From CF-118 sp035689345 (GTDB lineage: Bacteria > Chloroflexota > Dormibacteria > Dormibacterales > Dormibacteraceae): a stretch of 40,849 bases of DNA. Shown piece by piece: positions 35,007 through 40,849 of this stretch. The stretch's first letter is position 1. Every line of letters starts with the position of its first letter. Both the position numbers and the translations under genes were made by a program. The stretch spans positions 1-40,849 of the forward strand of contig DASSLR010000026.1 in the NCBI GenBank assembly GCA_035689345.1, given 5' to 3'. The notes below the pieces were generated by a model that saw nothing but the letters and a program-made list of their open reading frames with translations, was not told the origin of the DNA and ran no database searches.

Positions 35007-35807
35007 CTGGAGCTCACCTCTTTCGACGACCTCGTGCTGGGCGGTGAATGGACGACCCGCCGCCGCACCATCTCCGATTCCGAGATAGCGCTTTTCTCCG
35101 CGGTAGCCGGCGATTTCTCACCTCTTTCGGTGGACGCGTCAGCCGGGGGGCCACGGCACGCCCCGCCCGCCCTGGTGGTGGCCATCGCGGTCGGGCTGGC
35201 ATCGATGGACATGCCCATCCCGCACGTCGATTCCTGGGAATGGGCCAACTGGAAGTTCCCCCGGCAGGTCAAGGCCGGCGACACCGTGTACGCGCGCTGG
35301 ACGCTCACGCAGAAGCGGGCGCCCGTGCGCGGCGCGAGGACCGCGATCGTCGTTTGGCGTGTCGACGTCCACACCGCCGACGGGGCCATGTGCGCCGAAG
35401 GCGAGGTGGGGGCCAGCGTGTTCCGGACGACGGCGGCGCCGGCGCCGGTAGCTCAGGACACCGGTGCGGCCACAGCGGCGGCTCCGCCCGCGTCGCGCCG
35501 GCGGAGGCGCAAGCGCGGCTCGACGGCCGGCGAGGCAGCTCCCGCGGCACCTCCTCCGCCCCCACCTCCCGCCCAGCCGCACCCGGCGCCCCAGGAGCGA
35601 GCGGGCGGCGGACGGCGAAGGCGCCGGCGCCGGACCTCGGGAGGAGGCGGAGGCGGCAACGGCAACCACGTGGCCGCCGCATCGCCCGCGGCGGCGGCTC
35701 CGCCCCCTGCTCCCGAGCCCGCGGTGACCGCTTCGCCGGCCGCGCGCGCCAACGCCAACCCGCTTTCGCGGGTGATGAAAAGACTCCGAGGAGCCTCCTC
35801 CGGCTAG
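35007..35807 (+). CDS. MaoC-like hot-dog domain protein with Arg-rich disordered tail
   Basis: Residues about 1-140 resemble a single MaoC/R-hydratase hot-dog domain: ELTSFDDLVLGGEW, TISDSEIALFSAVAGDFSPLSVD, PRQVKAGDTVYARW and a final strand region. The hydratase motif GDxNPxH is changed to GDFSPLS, keeping Asp but losing Asn and His, so catalysis is doubtful. The second half is low complexity: Pro/Ala runs with RRRRRK and GGGRRRRRRRTSGGGGGGNGN, like nucleic-acid-binding tails. CTG 35007 is chosen because it keeps the family N-terminus and sits 8 bases after TATACT; the conventional alternative is GTG 35034. The stop overlaps the ispH stop on the other strand. Confidence 0.7.
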   Translation: MELTSFDDLVLGGEWTTRRRTISDSEIALFSAVAGDFSPLSVDASAGGPRHAPPALVVAIAVGLASMDMPIPHVDSWEWANWKFPRQVKAGDTVYARWTLTQKRAPVRGARTAIVVWRVDVHTADGAMCAEGEVGASVFRTTAAPAPVAQDTGAATAAAPPASRRRRRKRGSTAGEAAPAAPPPPPPPAQPHPAPQERAGGGRRRRRRRTSGGGGGGNGNHVAAASPAAAAPPPAPEPAVTASPAARANANPLSRVMKRLRGASSG

Positions 35808-36673
35808 GCGGGGGCCTCCATCGCCTCGATGTGCTCGATGACGCGGCGAGTGAGCTGAGTCGGAGTCGAGGCCCCGCTCGTGACGCCGACCTTCCTGGCG
35901 CCGCGGAACCACTCGAGGTTCAGGTCTTCCATCCGGTCGACGAGGTACGCCGGCTTGCCGCCGAGCTTCTTCACGACCTCGACCAGCCGCAGGGAGTTGG
36001 ACGATCGCGGGCTGCCGACCACGATGACCAGGTCGACGAGCTTCGCGGCTTCGACCGCGGCCTCCTGGCGCTCCTGGGTGGCGCGGCAGATCTCGTTGTG
36101 CACCTCGGCGTTGGGGTAACGCGCCTTCACGCGGCCGATCAGGTCCTCGGTGTCCCAGACGGACAGCGTCGTCTGGCACGTTACCGCCACGCGGTCACCG
36201 TGCAGGTCGAGGGCGTCGATGTCGGCGGGGTCCTGCACCAGGTGCACCTTCCCGGGGGCCTCACCCACCACGCCTTCCGGCTCGGGATGACCTTTGCGCC
36301 CGATGTACACGACCTCGTAGCCGTTGCGAGCGAGGTCCGCGACGAGCTCGTGCGTGCGCACCACGTCGGAGCACGTGGCGTCGACCGGCCGCAGGCCGAG
36401 CTCGACCGCGCGCTGCTTCACCTGTGGTGACACGCCATGCGCCGTGAAGATCACGGTCCCGTCCTTTATCTGCTCGAGGCCGCGCAGGCGATCCGGCTGG
36501 TCGACGAGCGCGATGCCCTGCTCCTGCAGGTCGTCCGTGGCGTGGGTGTTGTGCACGAGCATGCCCAGCATGTGCACCGGGCCCTCGGTCTCCTCGCGCA
36601 CGCGCTTGGCGATGCGGAACGCGTCCACCACGCCGTGGCAGTACCCGCGGGGCGTGATCTTGACGACTTCCAT
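35804..36673 (-). CDS. ispH: 4-hydroxy-3-methylbut-2-enyl diphosphate reductase
   Basis: Last enzyme of the MEP isoprenoid pathway, producing IPP and DMAPP with a 4Fe-4S cluster. Its 289 residues include the three cluster Cys: Cys12 (RGYCHGV), Cys101 (ATCSDV) and Cys196 (NEICRAT). Substrate-binding His41, His79 and His129 and catalytic Glu131 (HPEPEG) are also present, as is the TCQTTLS motif. The GYCHGVVDA version of the first motif is closer to Bacillus-type IspH than to the FCAGV form of E. coli. TAAACT lies 10 bases before the ATG, and repeat C lies just upstream. Confidence 0.96.
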   Translation of the reverse strand: MEVVKITPRGYCHGVVDAFRIAKRVREETEGPVHMLGMLVHNTHATDDLQEQGIALVDQPDRLRGLEQIKDGTVIFTAHGVSPQVKQRAVELGLRPVDATCSDVVRTHELVADLARNGYEVVYIGRKGHPEPEGVVGEAPGKVHLVQDPADIDALDLHGDRVAVTCQTTLSVWDTEDLIGRVKARYPNAEVHNEICRATQERQEAAVEAAKLVDLVIVVGSPRSSNSLRLVEVVKKLGGKPAYLVDRMEDLNLEWFRGARKVGVTSGASTPTQLTRRVIEHIEAMEAPA

Positions 36674-36683
36674 GGCGTATTCG

Positions 36684-36689
36684 AGTTTA
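36684..36689 (-). promoter_or_regulatory. -10 element TAAACT of ispH
   Basis: Reverse-strand TAAACT ends 10 bases before the ispH ATG. Repeat C begins 11 bases further upstream, in the place of the -35 region. Confidence 0.4.
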
Positions 36690-36699
36690 CGTGGAGGTC

Positions 36700-36754
36700 G
36701 TTTGTATACAAACGCGCGTATTCCGAGCCGAATTCAGGGCGTTTGTATGCAAAC
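36700..36754. repeat. Paired-palindrome intergenic element, copy C
   Basis: Boxes GTTTGTATACAAAC (36700-36713, perfect palindrome) and GTTTGTATGCAAAC (36741-36754) flank a 27-base spacer nearly matching copy A (GCGCG-TATTC-...-GCCGAATT). Centres are 41 bp apart. It lies between the deacetylase stop and the ispH start. Confidence 0.9.
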
Positions 36755-36763
36755 GCGGGGAAT

Positions 36764-37579
36764 TCAGGCGATTCCCGCGAACAGGTCGTCCTCCGGCAGC
36801 GCCATTCCGGGCTTGCCCCGCGCCAGCTGGAAGTACTCCGTGCCGAACGCGAGCCTGTAGATCTGGTCCTGCATCGTGTTGAACCAGGAGTTCGGATCGT
36901 TCTGGCTCACGTGCGCCAGGAACGCCTCGCGTTTGCGGTCGACGAATTCGCTGACGTCGACACGCGTCGTGACCAGCTCGTCGGGCGTGCCGGTGATCTG
37001 GATGGTCGACTGCTCCTGCATCCGTCGGGCCTCTTCCGGCATCTGCTCGAAAAAGCCCTGCATCAGCGACAGCGGGACCGCCGTGTAGTAGAGCTTCCTC
37101 GGCGTCCAGCTGTCAGACGAGCGCAGCATCTGATCGAGGGCGGCATTCGTGACCACGTGGCACTTGATGTGATCGGGGTGGCGGTACGAGCCGGTCTCCT
37201 CGTACGTCACGATCACATCGGGCTTCTCTTCGCGCAAGATCGCGATCAGCCTGGCCGCCGCCTCCTCGACAGGCGCCATGTGGAACGAGCTCGGGTTCTC
37301 GTTGTCATCGGTGCCGGCCATGCCCGAGTCGCGGTAGCCGAGAAACTCGCCGCGGTTGACGCCGAGCAGGCGGGCCGCGTTCTCGAGCTCCTTCTCGCGG
37401 ATCTCGCCCAGTCGCGGGCGCGACGCCGCCTCGTCCATGTTGTAGATCTCGCCTACCTCGCCGCGAGTCGCCGTGACGAGCACCACGCGATGGCCGTCGG
37501 CGCGCGCCTTCATCATCACGCCGCCGGTCGCGATGGCCTCGTCGTCGGGATGCGCGTGCACGAGCAGGAGCGTCGCCAT
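36764..37579 (-). CDS. PIG-L family deacetylase, Mca/MshB-like
   Basis: A 271-residue zinc-dependent amidohydrolase related to mycothiol S-conjugate amidase (Mca) and MshB. The metal motif is HAHPDDE (8-14), with the third ligand in YRHPDHIKCH. GEVGEI, the YRDSGM segment and the C-terminal layout are Mca-like. Mca cleaves mycothiol adducts in detoxification; MshB deacetylates GlcNAc-Ins in mycothiol synthesis; sequence alone does not separate them safely. The ATG directly follows the HAD stop with no gap. It is the last gene of the hisC-led cluster. Confidence 0.88.
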   Translation of the reverse strand: MATLLLVHAHPDDEAIATGGVMMKARADGHRVVLVTATRGEVGEIYNMDEAASRPRLGEIREKELENAARLLGVNRGEFLGYRDSGMAGTDDNENPSSFHMAPVEEAAARLIAILREEKPDVIVTYEETGSYRHPDHIKCHVVTNAALDQMLRSSDSWTPRKLYYTAVPLSLMQGFFEQMPEEARRMQEQSTIQITGTPDELVTTRVDVSEFVDRKREAFLAHVSQNDPNSWFNTMQDQIYRLAFGTEYFQLARGKPGMALPEDDLFAGIA

Positions 37580-38386
37580 CTACTTCAACAATAGGTTCGC
37601 CAGCTGGGCGATTCCACCGTGGCCCGGAGGCGCGATGGTCCGGTGCTGGGCCGCCTGGATCACTTCGTCGTAAGCCCCCTCCACGGCGACGCCGAGGCCG
37701 GCCCACGCGATCATCGACGCGTCGTTGCGGCCGTCGCCGACGGCGGCGATCTCCTCGCGCGGAACGCCGAGTCGCTCGGACAGGAACTTCACGGCCTCCG
37801 ACTTGTCGCTGTTGTAGTTCGTGAACTCCAGGTAGTCCGGCGTCGACGTGGCCGCGTTGAGCCTGCCCTTCCAGCGTGCGCGCGCCACGGGCAGCAGCTT
37901 CTCGATCACGGCCGGCGCGGCGACGATGACGAGCTTCGGTGTCGTGGGTCCCATGGCGGTATCGAGGTCCGGCACCAGGTTGATCGGCATACCCGCGTGC
38001 TCGGAATAGCGGTGCGCCTCGGGCCGGTCGCGCTCGACGATGAGAGTGTCGTCGCGGTACGCCTGCACGTGCACATCGCGCTCGCGGGCGAAGTCGATGA
38101 CCTCCATCGCGACGTCGTGCGGGATGCCGTGGTCGAGCATCACCTCGCCGTCGGGCTTCCGCACCTCGGCCCCCTGGTAGCAGATGATCGGCCCGTCGAG
38201 GCCGAGCCGCTGCGCCCAGGGCAGCGCGCCGGGGAAGGGCCGGCCGGTCGTGGCGATGACCAGGACGCCGGCCTGCTTGATGCGCTCCAGCGCGGCCAGG
38301 TCGCGCGGGTCGAGCTGCAGGCGCGCGTCGAGGATCGTGCCGTCGAGGTCGAGGGCCAGCAGGCGATAGCGCGTCGAGACGGCTAT
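37580..38386 (-). CDS. HAD-superfamily (Cof-type) phosphatase, apparent ATA start
   Basis: A Cof/IIB-type HAD phosphatase of 268 residues if started at 38386. Motifs: I YRLLALDLDGTIL near residue 7, II TTGRP, III Lys in NSDKSEAV, and IV GDGRNDASM. The first ATG/GTG/TTG in frame is at 38164 and would delete motifs I and II, so it cannot be right. Between the previous stop and DLDGT the candidates are ATA 38386, which overlaps the stop as ATAG with GAGG 7 bases upstream, or CTG 38362. I favour ATA. The substrate is unknown; Cof-type enzymes hydrolyse sugar or cofactor phosphates. Confidence 0.82.
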   Translation of the reverse strand: MAVSTRYRLLALDLDGTILDARLQLDPRDLAALERIKQAGVLVIATTGRPFPGALPWAQRLGLDGPIICYQGAEVRKPDGEVMLDHGIPHDVAMEVIDFARERDVHVQAYRDDTLIVERDRPEAHRYSEHAGMPINLVPDLDTAMGPTTPKLVIVAAPAVIEKLLPVARARWKGRLNAATSTPDYLEFTNYNSDKSEAVKFLSERLGVPREEIAAVGDGRNDASMIAWAGLGVAVEGAYDEVIQAAQHRTIAPPGHGGIAQLANLLLK

Positions 38387-39375
38387 GAGCGGGCCTCGGG
38401 GTTGAGGACGTTCGGCGGCTTGCCGCCGCGCACCGCAGTGGCCATGTTGCGCGCGGCCATGGCCGACATCTCAGACCGCGTGCGCGTGGTCGCGCTGGCG
38501 ATGTGCGGCGCGAGGACCACGTTGTGCGACGCGATCAAGCCCGGATGCACGGCCGGCTCGCGCTCGAACACATCGAGCCCTGCACCGGCGATGCGGTGGT
38601 TCTTCAACGCCTCCACCAGCGCCGCTTCGTCCACGACCGGCCCGCGCGACGTGTTGATGAGGATCGCTGTCGGTTTCATCTGGTTGAGCTGCGGCGTGCT
38701 GATCAGGTGATGCGTCTCGGGCGTGAGCGGCACGTGGAGCGAGATGAAGTCCGACTCCGCCAGCAGCCGCGGAAGGTCGACGCGCGTGGCGCCGAGCTGC
38801 CGTTCCGCCTCCGGCTGAAGGGCCATCTGGTCGGAGTACAGGACGCGCATGTTGAAGCCGTGTGCGCGGCGCGCCACCCCGCGGCCGATGCGCCCGATGC
38901 CGATGATGCCGAGCGTCGCGTCGTGCACGTCGGCGCCGAGCATCATGTCGATCTCCCAGCCTTTGAAGTTGCCCTGGCGCACGAACGTGTCGCCCTGGAC
39001 GACACGCCGCGCGGTGGCCATGAGGAGGGCGAACGCGAAGTCCGCCGTCGCCTCGTCGAGGACGCCCGGGGTGTTCGTCACCCACACGTGGTTGGCGGTG
39101 GCGGCGGGGACGTCGATGTTGTCGAAGCCGACCGCCACGTTGCTGACGCAGCGAAGTCCCGGCGTGGAGAGGACGGTCGGGCCGATCGGGTCCTTGAGCT
39201 GGCTCACGATGCCGACGCAGCCCTCGGCCGCCTGGCGGATGTTGGCCTCGTCGAGCGGTCGCGTGCTCGGGTAGGCGACGACCTCGGCGACCTCCGCCAG
39301 GATGGCGGGACCGGGATCCAGGAAGTGGTGCATCAGCAGGACGCGAGGCCTGCCCGGCGTGGGCGGCGTGCTCAC
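38383..39375 (-). CDS. D-isomer-specific 2-hydroxyacid dehydrogenase
   Basis: A 330-residue NAD-dependent dehydrogenase of the glyoxylate/glycerate reductase type. It has VAVGFDNIDVPAA, the nucleotide loop GIIGIGRIGRGVA, the catalytic Arg in INTSRGPVVDE, Glu in LDVFEREP and His in LAPHIASAT. The substrate is a 2-ketoacid such as glyoxylate or hydroxypyruvate; it lacks the ACT domain of SerA-type phosphoglycerate dehydrogenase. GTG 39375 overlaps the HD gene stop (GTGA), and its own stop overlaps the HAD start. Confidence 0.92.
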   Translation of the reverse strand: MSTPPTPGRPRVLLMHHFLDPGPAILAEVAEVVAYPSTRPLDEANIRQAAEGCVGIVSQLKDPIGPTVLSTPGLRCVSNVAVGFDNIDVPAATANHVWVTNTPGVLDEATADFAFALLMATARRVVQGDTFVRQGNFKGWEIDMMLGADVHDATLGIIGIGRIGRGVARRAHGFNMRVLYSDQMALQPEAERQLGATRVDLPRLLAESDFISLHVPLTPETHHLISTPQLNQMKPTAILINTSRGPVVDEAALVEALKNHRIAGAGLDVFEREPAVHPGLIASHNVVLAPHIASATTRTRSEMSAMAARNMATAVRGGKPPNVLNPEARS

Positions 39376-39944
39376 GGGTGCAGTCCCAGATCCTGCGCGA
39401 TCGGCTTGAGCGCATCGCGGACGTTCTCCACGTGCTCGTCGAAGGGTATACCCAGCGCCTCGGCGCCGGAGACCAGCTCCTCGCGGTGTACCCCGCGCGC
39501 AAAGGCCTTGTCCTTCATCTTCTTGCGCACGGTGCTGGGCTCGACGGAACCAAGAGACTTGTCCGGCTTGACCAGCGCGCACGCGATGATGAACCCGCAC
39601 ATCTCGTCGACCGCGTTCAGGGCTTTGCGGATGTTGGTGTCGCGAGGCACGCTCAGGTAGTCGGCGTGGGACGCGATGTCCTCCAGGACGTCCTCGGGCC
39701 AGCCTTTCTCGCGCAGCATCTGGATGCCCCGCATCGGGTGGACGTCGAGCGTCGGGCCGGTCTCGTAGTCCCAGTCGTGGATGAGCCCGAGCACGCCCCA
39801 ACGCTCCTCGTCCTCGCCGAACTTGCGCGCGTAAAAGCGCATGGCCGCCTCGACGCTGCGCATGTGCCGGCGCAGCTGCTCGGACTGCGTCATCGAGGTC
39901 ACCAGCTCCCAGGCCTCGTCGCGCGTCGGCACATGCGTCGCCAC
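39372..39944 (-). CDS. HD-domain phosphohydrolase-like protein
   Basis: A 190-residue protein with a compact HD domain: His in LRRHMRSVE, the HD pair in GLIHDWDYE, His in IASHADYL and a later acidic residue in AVDEMCG. It resembles HDIG-type single-domain hydrolases acting on nucleotides or phosphate esters; the substrate is unknown. GTG 39944 lies two bases after the hisC stop. It belongs to a five-gene, tightly packed reverse-strand unit. Confidence 0.88.
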   Translation of the reverse strand: MATHVPTRDEAWELVTSMTQSEQLRRHMRSVEAAMRFYARKFGEDEERWGVLGLIHDWDYETGPTLDVHPMRGIQMLREKGWPEDVLEDIASHADYLSVPRDTNIRKALNAVDEMCGFIIACALVKPDKSLGSVEPSTVRKKMKDKAFARGVHREELVSGAEALGIPFDEHVENVRDALKPIAQDLGLHP

Positions 39945-39946
39945 GG

Positions 39947-40849
39947 TCAGGTCTCCTTCAATGCTTCGAGCAAGCGGTCGTGCTGATCGCGCGTGCCGAT
40001 GGTGATGCGAAGCCAGCCCGCGATCGGATCGAGATCGTACCTGCGGACGAGAATCCGGCGCTCGCGCAGCGCGTCGGCCACTGCCGGCCCGTGCTGCCCG
40101 GGCGGCGGCTTGACGAACAGGAAGTTCGTTTGCGATGGCGCGACCTCGAAGCCCATCGCGCGCAGCGAGTGGCCCAGCCAGGCCCGCTCAGATACGACGT
40201 GGTCGACGATCTGGCGATGGTGCGCATCATCCTCGACCGCCGCCACCGCTGCGACGATGGCCAGACGGTCGAGGTTGTACGAATCCTTGACGGCTTCCAG
40301 GGCCGATATCAGGCCGGGATCGCCGATGGCGTAGCCGATGCGCATGCCCGCCAGCGCGTAGGACTTCGACATCGTGCGCAGGACGAGCATGTTCTTGTAT
40401 CGCGGGATGAACCCCGCGACGTTCATGGGCGCGAAATCGACATACGCCTCGTCGATGGCCACCACTCCGGGCGACTGCTCGATCGCACGCTCCACCTGCG
40501 CCGGATCGATCCACGTGCCGGTCGGCGAGTTCGGGTTGACGATGAACTTGAGCGGCGCCGGGTCGGGCCCGAGGCTTGGCGGCAGCTCGTCGAACAGCTC
40601 CGTGGGATGAGGCGACGGAATCGCCTCGTGGATGCGGCACAGGGGCTCGAGCAGCGGATACGTTGGCGTTGGGAAGGCGACTCGCTCGCCCGCGTCCGCG
40701 AAGGCGCGAAAGCAGAGCTCGATCAACTCGTCGCCACCGTTGCCGACCGTGACCTGGTTCGGAGCGAGGCCGAACCGGCGGGCGATCGCCTCTCGTGCCG
40801 GCGCCGCGGTCGGGCTGGGGTAGAGCCGGAGCGCGTCGTTGGCCGCGTC
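39947..40849 (-). CDS. hisC: Histidinol-phosphate aminotransferase (5' end outside the window)
   Basis: A PLP-dependent class I/II aminotransferase of the HisC group, cut by the right window edge. The frame is open to base 40849, where it reads DAANDALRLYPSPTA, the family's N-terminal region, so only roughly 50-60 residues are missing. FIVNPNSPTG, VIDEAYVDF (here VAIDEAYVDF), the PLP Lys in TMSKSYALAGMRIGY and the C-terminal Arg in LRITIGTRDQ are all present. It would convert imidazole-acetol phosphate and glutamate to histidinol phosphate; other aromatic aminotransferase roles are possible, as no other his gene is seen. Confidence 0.9.
   Translation of the reverse strand, partial: DAANDALRLYPSPTAAPAREAIARRFGLAPNQVTVGNGGDELIELCFRAFADAGERVAFPTPTYPLLEPLCRIHEAIPSPHPTELFDELPPSLGPDPAPLKFIVNPNSPTGTWIDPAQVERAIEQSPGVVAIDEAYVDFAPMNVAGFIPRYKNMLVLRTMSKSYALAGMRIGYAIGDPGLISALEAVKDSYNLDRLAIVAAVAAVEDDAHHRQIVDHVVSERAWLGHSLRAMGFEVAPSQTNFLFVKPPPGQHGPAVADALRERRILVRRYDLDPIAGWLRITIGTRDQHDRLLEALKET

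Noticed and set aside
38164..38386. Possible frameshift in the HAD gene near the DLDGT motif
   Set aside because: A careful recount shows one continuous frame through DLDGT and TTGRP. The oddity is the start codon, not a frameshift.

Overview
The window is a dense, GC-rich bacterial chromosome segment with 43 protein-coding genes. I see no rRNA, tRNA, CRISPR, phage or transposase genes. Gene content points to a free-living bacterium that uses the deazaflavin cofactor F420 (cofC, cofE, cofD and an F420-dependent glucose-6-phosphate dehydrogenase) and probably a mycothiol-like thiol (Mca/MshB-type deacetylase). It makes isoprenoids by the MEP route (ispH) and signals with two CHASE2 adenylate cyclases, a diguanylate cyclase and a Ser/Thr kinase. 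With an ATP-type PEP carboxykinase, this suggests a deep-branching Actinomycetota or Chloroflexota-like lineage, for example Dormibacterota. That placement is inference from gene content only.

Layout. 16-3582: phosphotransferase, then a reverse-strand cluster pckA / SLOG protein / moaD-moaE fusion. 3657-9014 (reverse): amidase coupled to a large von Willebrand A protein, a metallo-beta-lactamase-fold hydrolase and a GT87-like membrane glycosyltransferase. 9033-11426 (forward): acyl-CoA carboxylase beta subunit and PlsC-like acyltransferase. 11526-17420: GH15 glucoamylase, YgjP-like metallopeptidase, zinc alcohol dehydrogenase, SDR, small lipoprotein, DUF72 protein. 17446-22066: CHASE2 adenylate cyclase, Ser/Thr kinase, small membrane protein with a clear terminator, two unknown small genes. 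22083-25192: SPL-like radical SAM gene behind an SOS-box-like site, nth, yqeY-like gene, Pro-rich membrane protein. 25185-28618 (reverse): an F420 operon with a 57-residue membrane protein first. 28643-36673: birA, CHASE2 cyclase plus sirtuin, MFS transporter, Nudix hydrolase, diguanylate cyclase, hot-dog protein with a basic tail, ispH. 36764-40849 (reverse): hisC (cut by the window edge), HD protein, 2-hydroxyacid dehydrogenase, HAD phosphatase and Mca-like deacetylase, tightly packed.

Three architectural themes stand out. First, many genes have a TANNNT-type -10 hexamer only 6-10 bases before the start codon, as expected for leaderless mRNAs; two divergent pairs appear to share one near-symmetric -10 heptamer. 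Second, operon junctions repeatedly use 4-base stop/start overlaps, mostly GTGA; at two of them the only good start is near-cognate (CTGA for cofD, ATAG for the HAD gene). Third, intergenic regions carry an unrecognised repeat family built of two 14-bp palindromes 41-42 bp apart: three copies share one sequence (GTTTG-YRYR-CAAAC boxes), and a fourth locus has the same geometry with a different palindrome. These repeats are the best candidate here for something undescribed.
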